DNA of 64,000 nucleotides from Mucilaginibacter celer (GTDB taxonomy: Bacteria; Bacteroidota; Bacteroidia; Sphingobacteriales; Sphingobacteriaceae), in the NCBI RefSeq assembly GCF_003576455.2, contig NZ_CP032869.1, forward strand, positions 3,224,001 to 3,288,000, in the 5' to 3' direction. The notes beneath the pieces were generated by a model. That model saw nothing but the letters and a program-made list of their open reading frames with translations, was not told the origin of the DNA and searched no databases. Shown piece after piece: positions 17,051 through 26,501 of the stretch (positions are counted from its first letter, which is position 1; each line of letters starts with the position of its first letter). The position numbers and the translations under genes were made by a program.

Positions 17051-17749
17051 TCAGCCTTTGGCGGCAAAAAGTTTTAACATACCGGTTTGGTTGTTTTGTT
17101 GGGCCAGCATTTTAGGAGAGACGCCTTTGTTATTCTCTTTATCAAAATCGGCCCCGAAGCGCAGCAGCAGTTTAATCTGGTCAAGCTTGTATTTGCGTTT
17201 TACGGCGTGATACAGGGTAGTATTACCATCCTTATCGGCAAAATTGATATCGGCGCCGTTGTTTAAAAACCATTCGGCTACTTCAAAGCGTTTCCAGTTA
17301 AAGGCTCCCATAAAGGGCGTATCGGCGCTTGTATCATCAATATCGGCTCCATAGCTTTTAAACAGTTCGGCGGCTTCCACGTCGTTATTCCAGGCAATGG
17401 CGTACATGCAATGTTCAGGGTCGGCGCCGTTTGCAAGTAGGTGTTTGTACAGCAGCTCATTGCGTCCTTTAGCATAAGCATGCCAAAGCGGCGTGGCCGG
17501 GAAAAAACCGCATTCGTCCTTTATCCGGTGAATGCTGTTGATGTTCATCCCCTTCTCTAACAAAAACTTCAGCAACTGTAAACTATCCGCTGCTTTTCCG
17601 GGGCGACGGGATATTTCAACTCCGCATAAATAATGCAGGGCGTTTTTGCCGTTGTCTTCGGCCCAGGTTAGCCATTTTGGATCTTTTTCTATCATTGCCT
17701 TAACAGCATCAACATTAAAATCCTTTATATGCTGTATAAATCTGATCAT
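17051..17749 (-). CDS. Ankyrin-repeat protein
   Basis: A 232-aa soluble protein with about six ankyrin repeats. Clear units are DNGKNALHYLCGVE, ATPLWHAYAKGRNELLYKHLLANGADP, DTPFMGAFNWKRFEVAEWFLNNGADI, DGNTTLYHAVKRKYKLDQIKLLLRFGADF and NKGVSPKMLAQQNNQTGMLKLF. It has no signal peptide, so it is probably a cytoplasmic protein-protein interaction scaffold. The downstream DUF1801 gene starts upstream on the same strand 16 bp away, so the two may be co-transcribed. Confidence 0.88.
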   Translation of the reverse strand: MIRFIQHIKDFNVDAVKAMIEKDPKWLTWAEDNGKNALHYLCGVEISRRPGKAADSLQLLKFLLEKGMNINSIHRIKDECGFFPATPLWHAYAKGRNELLYKHLLANGADPEHCMYAIAWNNDVEAAELFKSYGADIDDTSADTPFMGAFNWKRFEVAEWFLNNGADINFADKDGNTTLYHAVKRKYKLDQIKLLLRFGADFDKENNKGVSPKMLAQQNNQTGMLKLFAAKG

Positions 17750-17765
17750 AACAAAAACTCAAAAT

Positions 17766-18191
17766 CTATTTATCCAATACCGAAAGCCACACCTTAATGG
17801 CGTTACGCAAAACTTCTTCCTTTTCCTTCACCTCGTCCATGCTACGAAAAAATGCCAGTCGCCTGCCATCCGCATAATCTCCGGTTAAAAATCCTGTTGT
17901 ATCGTTAATCAAATCGCCGCGCCAAAACACCAGCCTGATGCAATCTTTCTGAAACAGGTTGGATACAATTACATAACGCTTGTACTCTTTGGGGTTAAAA
18001 GGCTTCATCTCCCCCGTATACAAAAAGCTGGGCGCATTCCATTTAATGTGCTCGCCCAGTTCGGGATCAACGCTGAGGATGATTTGCCTTAAGGCTTCCA
18101 GTACATTTTTAAGCGGATGATCCAGCTTTTGCATATAGGCATCAACGCCGGGGGTATCGGCTAAGGGCTGCTCTGCTTTTTTGGTTTTCAT
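17766..18191 (-). CDS. DUF1801 (YdhG-like) protein
   Basis: A 141-aa cytoplasmic protein of the DUF1801 family. VDAYMQKLDHPLKNVLEALRQIILSVDPELGEHIKWNAPSF is the typical opening, with the conserved IKWNAPSF. IRLVFWRGDLIND and a C-terminal helix follow (frataxin-like fold in solved members). The function is unknown. It is the first gene of a probable two-gene unit with the ankyrin protein. Confidence 0.85.
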   Translation of the reverse strand: MKTKKAEQPLADTPGVDAYMQKLDHPLKNVLEALRQIILSVDPELGEHIKWNAPSFLYTGEMKPFNPKEYKRYVIVSNLFQKDCIRLVFWRGDLINDTTGFLTGDYADGRRLAFFRSMDEVKEKEEVLRNAIKVWLSVLDK

Positions 18192-18321
18192 CTGGGGCAG
18201 GTAATTGATTAATTAACGCTATCTAATTTAAACAATATAATACAACAACAACCATAATTAGTACAATTAGAATAGCCTGCAAAGCCATAATTTTGGTACA
18301 TACTATAAAAAAAACACCATT

Positions 18322-18732
18322 ATGGAACAGAAACTTCCCCTCCCTCCTTTTACACGGGAAACTGCTATACAAAAAGTTCAGCTGGCCGAAGATGCCTGGA
18401 ACAGCCAGGACCCGGCCCGCGTATCCTTAGCCTACACCATCGATACCGAATGGCGCAACCGCTCGGAATTTATTAACGGGCGCCAACAGGTGGTTGAATT
18501 TTTAACCCGCAAGTGGCAAAAAGAATTCAGCTATAAGCTAAAAAAAGAGCTTTGGGCCTTTACCGATAACCGCATTGCCGTGCGTTTTGAGTACGAATAC
18601 CACAATGCCGATGGCGAATGGTTCCGTGCCTATGGTAATGAAAACTGGGAGTTTGATGAAAACGGACTGATGCAAAAACGCTATGCCAGCATCAATGATT
18701 TGCCTATTACCGAACAAGACAGGCGGCTGTAA
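18322..18732 (+). CDS. DUF1348 / NTF2-like family protein
   Basis: A 136-aa soluble protein with an NTF2-like alpha+beta fold. [51 protein letters not shown] and [43 protein letters not shown] are the diagnostic DUF1348 blocks. The fold suggests binding of a small ligand in a pocket, but no reaction is known. It converges on the sprF-like gene with a 6-bp gap. Confidence 0.88.
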   Translation: MEQKLPLPPFTRETAIQKVQLAEDAWNSQDPARVSLAYTIDTEWRNRSEFINGRQQVVEFLTRKWQKEFSYKLKKELWAFTDNRIAVRFEYEYHNADGEWFRAYGNENWEFDENGLMQKRYASINDLPITEQDRRL

Positions 18733-18738
18733 TTTAAA

Positions 18739-19638
18739 TTACAGCAACCTGTTGTTTGTAGCATTTTTGCCAAAACGGTAACTTAAGGTCACCTCGTGTG
18801 CGGCACTATATGAATTGCTCAGGCCTGATGAGGCGTTGAACTGATAGCTATACCCTATTTTAATGGTCGAGGTATTGATGCTCAAGATCCCGGCCACCTG
18901 TTTGTTGGTGCTGTAATTAGCCCCTATCCCCAAAGTTTCCTTCAGATACAAAGTGCCCGAAACATTTACCAATGCATCCTGCCCGCGGGTAAGCCCAACC
19001 AGGGCGGCGGGCTTAAATTGCACATCATCGCCAACAGTGGCTAAATACGCGCCCGACAAGTAGTAGTGATTACGAAAATTACTGCCTGTTTGCACCGACG
19101 CCGTGCCAAGGCTGCGCAAGGTAAGTTCGGGAGCTGATATGCCCAGGTAATAATCTTTGGTAAAGTAAATGACCCCGAAACCGATATTTGGTCTGGTTTC
19201 TCTTACATCATTCCTGAATTGCGGATCGTTATCATCTAATTGCGAATAGTTGGCCCGGTAATTTTTAAAGCCGCCGTTAAGCGATACGCCCAAAAAGTCG
19301 GTTTCGGTTAGCTGAATGGCTTTGGCAAAATACGCGTTGGCCTGAAACTGGTGCTCTACAGCTATCTCGTCGTTCTGAACAATAAAACCCGCCGAACCGT
19401 TTATCGATTCGATGGGCAGATTACCGTTGATGGCATAGGTGGCGGGGGCACCGTTAATACCTATTAATTGTTTACGTACCAGTGTACTTATCGAACCTGT
19501 ATTATCCACTAACGAATAAGCCGGGTTTAACAAGGTTAGGTTGTTCATGTACTGTGTGTACCGGGTAGGCTGCTGTGCGTTTGCCCTTATGGTGAATAAG
19601 GTCAGCACGCACAGCAGCGCGAAGCTTAGTTTAGGCAT
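18739..19638 (-). CDS. PorP/SprF-family type IX secretion outer membrane protein
   Basis: A 299-aa outer membrane barrel. The signal peptide ends at ANAQ and is followed by QYMNNLTLLNPAYS, the usual PorP/SprF opening. Beta-strand-rich body segments include GSAGFIVQNDEIAVEHQFQANAYFAKAI, NIGFGVIYFTKDYYLGISAPEL and KIGYSYQFNA. SprF-type proteins are needed for secretion or anchoring of their partner adhesin with a type-B C-terminal domain. Its start codon overlaps the adhesin's stop codon (TAATG), so the two are translationally coupled. Confidence 0.9.
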   Translation of the reverse strand: MPKLSFALLCVLTLFTIRANAQQPTRYTQYMNNLTLLNPAYSLVDNTGSISTLVRKQLIGINGAPATYAINGNLPIESINGSAGFIVQNDEIAVEHQFQANAYFAKAIQLTETDFLGVSLNGGFKNYRANYSQLDDNDPQFRNDVRETRPNIGFGVIYFTKDYYLGISAPELTLRSLGTASVQTGSNFRNHYYLSGAYLATVGDDVQFKPAALVGLTRGQDALVNVSGTLYLKETLGIGANYSTNKQVAGILSINTSTIKIGYSYQFNASSGLSNSYSAAHEVTLSYRFGKNATNNRLL

Positions 19639-22600
19639 TAGTATTTTAGTATGATATATCCTGTTTTGCGCTTAGTTTCTTTACCATCCTGGTATTCCAG
19701 CACGTAGAAGTAAGTACCCGGTTTTTGCAGCGTACCATTCTGTGCGTGCCCGTCAAATACCCGTGTACTATTATCGTAATTTTTTATCTCATTTACAGCA
19801 AGTCCGGTGCTATTTATTATCGATAATTTATTTTCAGGATAACTGTTAATTCCATCAATGGTAAGCACATCATTAATACCATCCCCGTTAGGTGATACGG
19901 CCGAATGTACTGTTAAAGCAGCAGCCTCATTAGTCGCATCAAAATTGTTTCGCGCTACAAATGATGAGCCGCCCGCATCCCTTGTTATGTTTACGGTGTA
20001 TGTTTTGGTTGTTACGCCATCCTCGGCAGTTACAGCTATGGTTACCGTATTAATGCCAACGGCCAACGCTATAGCATCTGATAGCACGCCGCTGTTAACA
20101 GGGCTACCATTTACAGTTATAGTTGCCCCTGCGTTAATGGCAACGGGTGTTACCTTAACACTCGAAACCGAATTAGCTACCGTTGCGGTTGAAACAGCCG
20201 CTGTTGTAGTATTGCTTACCGTGGTAAGACTTAATGCCGGTGTAAACTTAAACGATGCCAAACCTGCGTTATTTGATCCGTTGCGGCTTATCTCTAAAAT
20301 AAAGATCCGTACCGTAACTCCATCCTGTGCTGTTACCTCGGTTGTAACTGTAGTAACGCCGGTGGCATTCAGCGCAATCGGATCTGAGGCTACGCCGTTC
20401 AACACAGGCACACCGTTCATTTTAATAGTTACATTAGGGTCGCGGCCGGTAGCGGTTAGCCTTAAACTGCTAACATCCGCCCCAACCGATGTTACCAACC
20501 TGGTTTGATTACCCGCAATGCCGGTAGAAACAAGCACCGAATTAACATCGGTTTTTAAACCCACCAAAGCATCGTTCGATCCATTTTTCTTTATAGCGAT
20601 ATTATACGTTTTAGTTGTTAAACCGTCTTCGGCTGTAACTATTGCTGTAACAATCGTTTCGCCGGATGCATTAAGAGCAATCGAGGCCGATTCGGTGTTA
20701 TTGGCCACCGCCAACCCGTTAATCATTGTAGTGGCAAACGCGTTTTGAGTGGTAGGTATAACCTTTACACTATTTACTGCATTATCTACAGACACACTGT
20801 AGTTGTAAACCGAACCGGATGATGATGTAACTACCGGCACGCCCGCAACATTAAGCCTGAAAGAAGCGCTGGCGTTATTTGAACCCGTTTTGCTTACAAT
20901 AACTGTGTTGGTTTTGGTAGTAATGCCATCGGCAGCGGTAATTACAACACCTATACTGGTAGTACCCGTTGCATTAAGGGCTATGGGTGCCGATGCCGAG
21001 CCGCTATTTACTACACTGCCATTCACTTTTATGGAAGTGCCTGTTACGGCTGCGGTAGGCGTTATAGTTACGCTGCTTACATCGGCAGATACAGATGTAG
21101 TATAAGTGATAACATTGGCCGTTGTGCCGGTTTTTATTAGCACTGATGAGGGGTCGAGTTTAAGTGTCAGGGTGGTGTTCTGAGCATCGCTCCGCACAAA
21201 CGAGTAAATATATAATTTGCCCGATACACCATCCTGCGCCGCCACATACACATTTACCGGTGTAGGGCGGTCACTGAACAGATTGATAGGGTCAGAAACC
21301 GCACCGCTGGCCTGTGGTAGACCATTTACGTATAACGTAGCGTTCGGATCTTGTAGCGTGGGCTGCAGCGTAATACTGCTAACCGTACTGCCAACGGTTA
21401 CGGTGTACCTGGCCAGTTCGGCATCATTACTGGTTACCACCGTGGTTGACGGTGCGCTGAATTTAATACCCGCCAGGTTAACATTGTTTGATCCGTTACG
21501 GCTTACATTAATAACATAATTACGCACAGTTACACCATCCTGCGCGGTAGCTACCACGGTAACAGGCGTAACTCCGCTCGCGTTTAGCGGTATTGGTGCC
21601 GATTGGGTTTGGTTAGCAACAGGTACATCATTTATTTTGACAGATACATTGGCATCGCGACCCTTAGGGGTTATGCGTACGCTGGTAGTACCGGCGGCCA
21701 CAGATGTATTATAAGTAGTTTGATTACCCACAACGCCTGCCGATACTAAAATTGAGCTTGGATCCATTGTTAAACCCACTAAAGCATCGTTCGATCCTGT
21801 TTTATTAACAGTAATATTATAGGTTTTGGTGGTTACACCATCGGGCGCTGTTACTACCGTGCTTATCACAGTTGTGGCATCCGTTAATGATATAGGCGCT
21901 GAAGCAGCCCCGCTCGGTGTAGTCACACCATTTATTTTAATGGTTGAAAGCGCATATTTGGCTGTCGCGATTAGTGAAATACTGCCCGCAGCAGGATCTA
22001 CCGAAGTGGTGTAATTTACAACAGTACCTGATACCGATGTGCTTACTAATAATGATACCGGACTGGTAGTAAGTGAAGCCAGGCTTGCATCGTTTACTTT
22101 TTCGGCGCGATGTACGGTTACCGTATACGTTTTGCTAACCGATGGATTTTCGGCACGTACCTTGACTTTTATCACATTATCGCCCTCAATCAAATTAACC
22201 GGACTTTCGGCGCCGCCTTCAACCGGTGTGCCATTCACATTTAAGCTTACCATGCCATGCGGATCGCTCAATACGGCAGCAACCGTAACCGAAGCAGTGC
22301 TGTAAGGTACCGATAAAGCATAAGTGGTAACATTAGGGTCAAAACCGGGTACAGCATTGCCACCAATTGACAAAGCAGTAAGATTAGCATCAACCGCCCT
22401 GTTTTTATTAACCAGCACCAGGTAGCTGTTGGTGCTTGTTCCGTCTTCGGCAGTAACATTTACCTGTATATAGTTGGTACCGCCATACAGGCTATACGTT
22501 TTGGCCGAGCCTGAAGTAGCAACATCGCCATTAATAGTTAGGGTAGCATGCGCCTCATTAACAGTTGGGGTAATGGTAACAGAATTTGCATCGCCTGCAT

Positions 22601-25600
22601 CGGCTTCATAAAAAGTAGTAGCACTGTCAAAAGCCGGGCTCAGGCTTAAACCGGCCAAAGTGATATTTGAAAGCGAGGCATCATGCGATACCGGTAATAT
22701 GGTAAGCACGCCATCTACATAATTGGCCGTATAGTTTGGCGAGGCAACATATCCCGCATAAATAGAATAAGTGCCTGCCGGCGAATTTGTACCGGCAGTT
22801 GTAGTGGCCTGTGCCTGGCTAACCAGATCGGCAGGGCCTTCTCCGTTTTTAAAGCCGCTGTAAGTAAAGGTGAATACCGGGTTGGCCTCCCCTTGTTTTT
22901 TGGTTTTATTATCAACAGTTACCGTAAGTGGTGCCTGGTTAATGGCAAGTACCGAAGGGGTTACTGATAAGGTATAGTCAGGATTATCGATGGCTAATGT
23001 ACCTCTGGTGATTGCGTAGTTCTGAACTCCTGTTTCGCCTGCTGCACGTGTAAGCGCACCGGTAAAATGATCGCCCGGCAATAATGAACCGCTGACGATG
23101 GTATAGGTGAAATCAGGATCAGGATCGCCATAATATTTAGACGCCGAATTGATATTTACCGTAACATTACGTTTAGCAATAACAAAATCATTTTCATTAA
23201 AGGTGATATCATAATAAGCACCCGCCGTTAAGGTTCCTTTTTGAATAACGTACGAGCCGGTGCTTTCGCCCGCCTGCCTGCTTAGCGAACCCGAAAACGC
23301 ATCGCCGGTTACTAATGATCCTGTTAAGGTATAAGTTAAAGCAGGATCGGCATCGCCATACTGTTTATTAATCAGGTTTGCGTTTACGGTGATACTGCGC
23401 TTACCGATAGTTAAATCGGCACTGGTGTAGCTGATGGTATAATTATTACTTAAAGCAAGCGAACCCTGGTTAATGGCATAGTTGCCCGGAATTTCGCCCG
23501 GGCTACGGGTTAATGAACCGCTAAAGCTATCGCTGCCTACCAGGGCATCGGCTGTATAGGTAAATGCAGGGTCGGCATCGCCATAAGCTTTGGTAGCCGC
23601 GTTGGCGGTTACGCTGATCACTTTTTTGGATATGGTAAAGGTTGAGCCGGTAAAATTAAGTGTGTAGTTACCGGCATTTAAAGCCAGTGTGCCCTGGCTT
23701 ATGGCGTAGGTGCCTACGCTTTCGCCTGCTGCACGTGTTAGTGCGCCTGTAAACGTATCACCAAAGCTTAGCGCATCAGCAGTATAAGGCAAGGTTGGAT
23801 CGGCATCTCCATAAACCTTACTTGCAAGGTTTGCTGTTACATTAATTGTTTTTTTGGTGATGGTTAAATTATCAGACACGAACGATATGGTATAATAATC
23901 GGCTGTTGAAACGCCTGTTGACGCATTTACAGGCCCTTTAGTGCCTAAGGTTAAGGCATAAGTGCCTACATCTTCGCCTGCGGCACGGCCAAAACTACCG
24001 GTCATCCCCTCACCCGGTGCAACCGAACCTACAACAAACTGATAAGGGAACGCAGGATCGGCACTGCCGTAAACCTTAGTAGCCGGCTGGGGTTTGAGGG
24101 TTATAGCCCGTTTGCTGATGGTTAAATATTCGGGGGTAAACGTGAGTGTATAGTTGTTACTCTGGTCGACACCCGTTGTGGAGTTTATCGGGTGCTTGGT
24201 ACCCAAAGCTAAGGCATAAGTACCAGGAATTTCTCCTGCAGCCCGGGTAAACGAGCCGGACATACCATCGCTGCCGGCCAGCCCGCTTCCTGCTATATTA
24301 TAAGGATAAGCTCCCGGATCGGCATCGCCATAAACTTTACTTGCAGGCACCGGCGCAATTGTAATTGGCCTTTTGTTGACAGTTAAATTGGCACCAACAA
24401 ACGAAAGGGTATAATTAGCGCTTAAGGCAAGGCTGCCCTGTGTTATGGCATAAGTACCTGCATCGGTGCCCGCTGCCCGGCTAAGCGAACCGCTAAAAGT
24501 ATCGCTGCCAACTAACGCGCCGGTAGTTATACCATAAGTTAATGAAGGATCGGCATCGCCGTAAGTTTTACTTGCAGCATTGGCGGTTACAGTAACGGCA
24601 GCTTTACTAACGGTAAGGCTTTGCGTAACATTGGCGGCAGCCAGGTTATTGGCATCACCGGCCTGCGAGGCGGTGATGTTTGCCGTACCCGCGCTTACAA
24701 CATGAATTTGCCCGCCAACTATAGTGGCAACTGCGGTATTATCACTGCTGTAGCTAACTGTTAAGCTGCTGTTTACGGTAGCGCCCGGCGCAAAATCAGC
24801 ATTGCCATAAGTTTTTGAAGGTAGCGCGGCAAAAGTTATAACCTGTGTAAATTTAGCCCTGTTTACGGTTAAAGTATAGGTTCTGGTAGTGATACCATCC
24901 TGCGCCAAACCAACAACTGTTATGGTATTATCACCAACATTCAGGCTGATGCTGCCTGATGCCGTACCTGATGTAACAGCGGTACCGTTAACTTTTATTG
25001 TGGCGTTGGCATTGTTCCTGGTAGGTGTTACGGTTATTGAAGTTGTGGCATTACTCACCGAAACGTTATAAGCCGTTGTACTGCCTGAAAACGATGGACT
25101 AAGGCTGCCCGAACTGGTTGTAAGTGCCGAAAGCGAAGCATCGTTAGATAAGGTAGTGAATGTTTGTACACTGCCATATGATGTGCCCGCCCCGCTTATA
25201 GCGTAAGCCCTAACATAGTAGGTGGTAACCGGGCTCAGGCCCGAAGTGTTTACTGTAAACGAACCTGTACCGGTACCGCCGGTTACCTTGCTATCGGCAG
25301 TTGTTGGTGTGGTATTGCTTGAACTGTATACCACCCCGCGCTCGGTTACGCTTACATCGCTGCGGGTAATGTTGCCGCCTAAAGTAACCGTTGTTGATGA
25401 TATGTTGCTTGCTGCTGTTGTGCTGAGTATAGCGCGGGCAGGTACCCAAATACCGGTTATCAAACTGCTTGTTACCCCAAATACTGTTTTTACTTTAGTT
25501 GTTGTACCATCGGCAAGACTAACTGAGTAAATAGCTTTTTCAGATGAACTGTTATCAATTAAAAATGCGCGGTTATTACCGGCATCTAAAGCCAGCTGAT

Positions 25601-26453
25601 ATTGTACGCTTGGGATTACCGATGCTTTAACGGTAGTTTGCCCGGTACCGTCCGAATGCATTTTATACAAAGCATCGTTAGCAGTGGCCGTAGTACCGGC
25701 GGCATTATCTGATGTTAAAAAATAAATATAATCGGTAGCAGCGTCATATTCGCAATCAACACCTACCATCGGTGCCGGAACAGTAGCTGTAGGCAATGTG
25801 GCGGTTAAACTTGCAGTATTGCCCGAAAGCGTAAGCACTTTAAATGAGTGATCAGAAAAAAGATTTTGGTAAACAAACACCCGGTTATGAGCTATATCAA
25901 GGGCCAGGAACGATGGATTGGTACAAAAACCGGTTATTAAAGTTGTTGAACCGGTACCATCGGGCTTAACCCTGATCAGCGCATCATTGGTGGTTGAAGC
26001 AGAAGTTGGTGTAGCATCCTGAACTACATAATAAATATAATCGTTAATAGGGTCGTATTTAATGGATTGGATCCGGCCTGTAAGTGCCAGCGGAATAGTT
26101 GTTATAACAGCACCCGAAGTAAGGTTAACTACTTTTATAGCCAGGTTGGTTGGCGGGCTGGATGAAAAAGCCTCATAGACAAAAGCCCTGTTGTTGGGCA
26201 AATCTACCTGCAATAACGCCGGCGAATTGGTGAACCCCGAGCCAAGGGCTGTTGCAGATGCACCATCGTAGCCCATCCGGCTTATTCCGTCGGTGCCCGA
26301 TGACGAGCCGCTGGTTGCATCGTTGGTTAAATAATAAACCTGCGCCTGGCTGCTCCCGGCCAATCCAAGCAACATCAGCATCAATACAAATGCCACCCCT
26401 AAACCGGGTAGTTTTGAAAAATGCTTTTTAAGTAGAAGTAAATGTTTTAACAT
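19638..26453 (-). CDS. Giant type IX-secreted adhesin with MBG and cadherin-like repeats
   Basis: 2271 aa. In order: signal peptide (about 1-38, ends SQAQ); a beta-propeller-like region of repeating TNDAL-type strands (about 40-345); a fibronectin-III-like domain (about 350-435); one cadherin-like beta-sandwich domain (about 436-535); an Ig-like unit; eight MBG-type repeats with K-x-Y-G-D-x-D-P signatures (about 618-1250); nine further cadherin-like beta-sandwich repeats (about 1252-2155); and a CHU_C/gliding-motility type-B C-terminal domain with SPNGDGINDVLTI and GTYFYVLEYQDG. It is a surface adhesin exported by the type IX system. It is the third gene of an operon with a collar protein, a formyltransferase and SprF. 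Confidence 0.9.
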   Translation of the reverse strand: MLKHLLLLKKHFSKLPGLGVAFVLMLMLLGLAGSSQAQVYYLTNDATSGSSSGTDGISRMGYDGASATALGSGFTNSPALLQVDLPNNRAFVYEAFSSSPPTNLAIKVVNLTSGAVITTIPLALTGRIQSIKYDPINDYIYYVVQDATPTSASTTNDALIRVKPDGTGSTTLITGFCTNPSFLALDIAHNRVFVYQNLFSDHSFKVLTLSGNTASLTATLPTATVPAPMVGVDCEYDAATDYIYFLTSDNAAGTTATANDALYKMHSDGTGQTTVKASVIPSVQYQLALDAGNNRAFLIDNSSSEKAIYSVSLADGTTTKVKTVFGVTSSLITGIWVPARAILSTTAASNISSTTVTLGGNITRSDVSVTERGVVYSSSNTTPTTADSKVTGGTGTGSFTVNTSGLSPVTTYYVRAYAISGAGTSYGSVQTFTTLSNDASLSALTTSSGSLSPSFSGSTTAYNVSVSNATTSITVTPTRNNANATIKVNGTAVTSGTASGSISLNVGDNTITVVGLAQDGITTRTYTLTVNRAKFTQVITFAALPSKTYGNADFAPGATVNSSLTVSYSSDNTAVATIVGGQIHVVSAGTANITASQAGDANNLAAANVTQSLTVSKAAVTVTANAASKTYGDADPSLTYGITTGALVGSDTFSGSLSRAAGTDAGTYAITQGSLALSANYTLSFVGANLTVNKRPITIAPVPASKVYGDADPGAYPYNIAGSGLAGSDGMSGSFTRAAGEIPGTYALALGTKHPINSTTGVDQSNNYTLTFTPEYLTISKRAITLKPQPATKVYGSADPAFPYQFVVGSVAPGEGMTGSFGRAAGEDVGTYALTLGTKGPVNASTGVSTADYYTISFVSDNLTITKKTINVTANLASKVYGDADPTLPYTADALSFGDTFTGALTRAAGESVGTYAISQGTLALNAGNYTLNFTGSTFTISKKVISVTANAATKAYGDADPAFTYTADALVGSDSFSGSLTRSPGEIPGNYAINQGSLALSNNYTISYTSADLTIGKRSITVNANLINKQYGDADPALTYTLTGSLVTGDAFSGSLSRQAGESTGSYVIQKGTLTAGAYYDITFNENDFVIAKRNVTVNINSASKYYGDPDPDFTYTIVSGSLLPGDHFTGALTRAAGETGVQNYAITRGTLAIDNPDYTLSVTPSVLAINQAPLTVTVDNKTKKQGEANPVFTFTYSGFKNGEGPADLVSQAQATTTAGTNSPAGTYSIYAGYVASPNYTANYVDGVLTILPVSHDASLSNITLAGLSLSPAFDSATTFYEADAGDANSVTITPTVNEAHATLTINGDVATSGSAKTYSLYGGTNYIQVNVTAEDGTSTNSYLVLVNKNRAVDANLTALSIGGNAVPGFDPNVTTYALSVPYSTASVTVAAVLSDPHGMVSLNVNGTPVEGGAESPVNLIEGDNVIKVKVRAENPSVSKTYTVTVHRAEKVNDASLASLTTSPVSLLVSTSVSGTVVNYTTSVDPAAGSISLIATAKYALSTIKINGVTTPSGAASAPISLTDATTVISTVVTAPDGVTTKTYNITVNKTGSNDALVGLTMDPSSILVSAGVVGNQTTYNTSVAAGTTSVRITPKGRDANVSVKINDVPVANQTQSAPIPLNASGVTPVTVVATAQDGVTVRNYVINVSRNGSNNVNLAGIKFSAPSTTVVTSNDAELARYTVTVGSTVSSITLQPTLQDPNATLYVNGLPQASGAVSDPINLFSDRPTPVNVYVAAQDGVSGKLYIYSFVRSDAQNTTLTLKLDPSSVLIKTGTTANVITYTTSVSADVSSVTITPTAAVTGTSIKVNGSVVNSGSASAPIALNATGTTSIGVVITAADGITTKTNTVIVSKTGSNNASASFRLNVAGVPVVTSSSGSVYNYSVSVDNAVNSVKVIPTTQNAFATTMINGLAVANNTESASIALNASGETIVTAIVTAEDGLTTKTYNIAIKKNGSNDALVGLKTDVNSVLVSTGIAGNQTRLVTSVGADVSSLRLTATGRDPNVTIKMNGVPVLNGVASDPIALNATGVTTVTTEVTAQDGVTVRIFILEISRNGSNNAGLASFKFTPALSLTTVSNTTTAAVSTATVANSVSSVKVTPVAINAGATITVNGSPVNSGVLSDAIALAVGINTVTIAVTAEDGVTTKTYTVNITRDAGGSSFVARNNFDATNEAAALTVHSAVSPNGDGINDVLTIDGINSYPENKLSIINSTGLAVNEIKNYDNSTRVFDGHAQNGTLQKPGTYFYVLEYQDGKETKRKTGYIILKY
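19980..22695 (-). repeat. Array of nine cadherin-like beta-sandwich coding repeats
   Basis: Nine units of about 100 codons, most beginning GSNxA or DASL and ending TKTYxxxVxK/R. Two units beginning GSNDALVGL are followed by units beginning GSNN, which points to duplication of a multi-unit block. Confidence 0.8.
22696..24600 (-). repeat. Array of eight MBG coding repeats
   Basis: Eight units of 75-85 codons, most with a KxYGDADP-like motif, then SGSLTRAAGE and GTYAI, ending YTLxFxxxxLTIxKR. The last unit is the most divergent. Confidence 0.85.
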
Positions 26454-26501
26454 AACAAAAGTAATAAGTAGTAGGGTTTATATTTTGTACAGCTTTCTCC
26501 G

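Noticed and set aside
19980..24600. CRISPR-like array from regular repeats
   Set aside because: The periodicity is about 225-300 bp, the repeats are diverged coding domains, and no cas gene is present.
19858..25530. Several 60-216 aa plus-strand frames inside the giant adhesin
   Set aside because: All are antisense mirror frames of the Thr/Val/Ala-rich repeats and show V/T/P/A-rich low-complexity translations.
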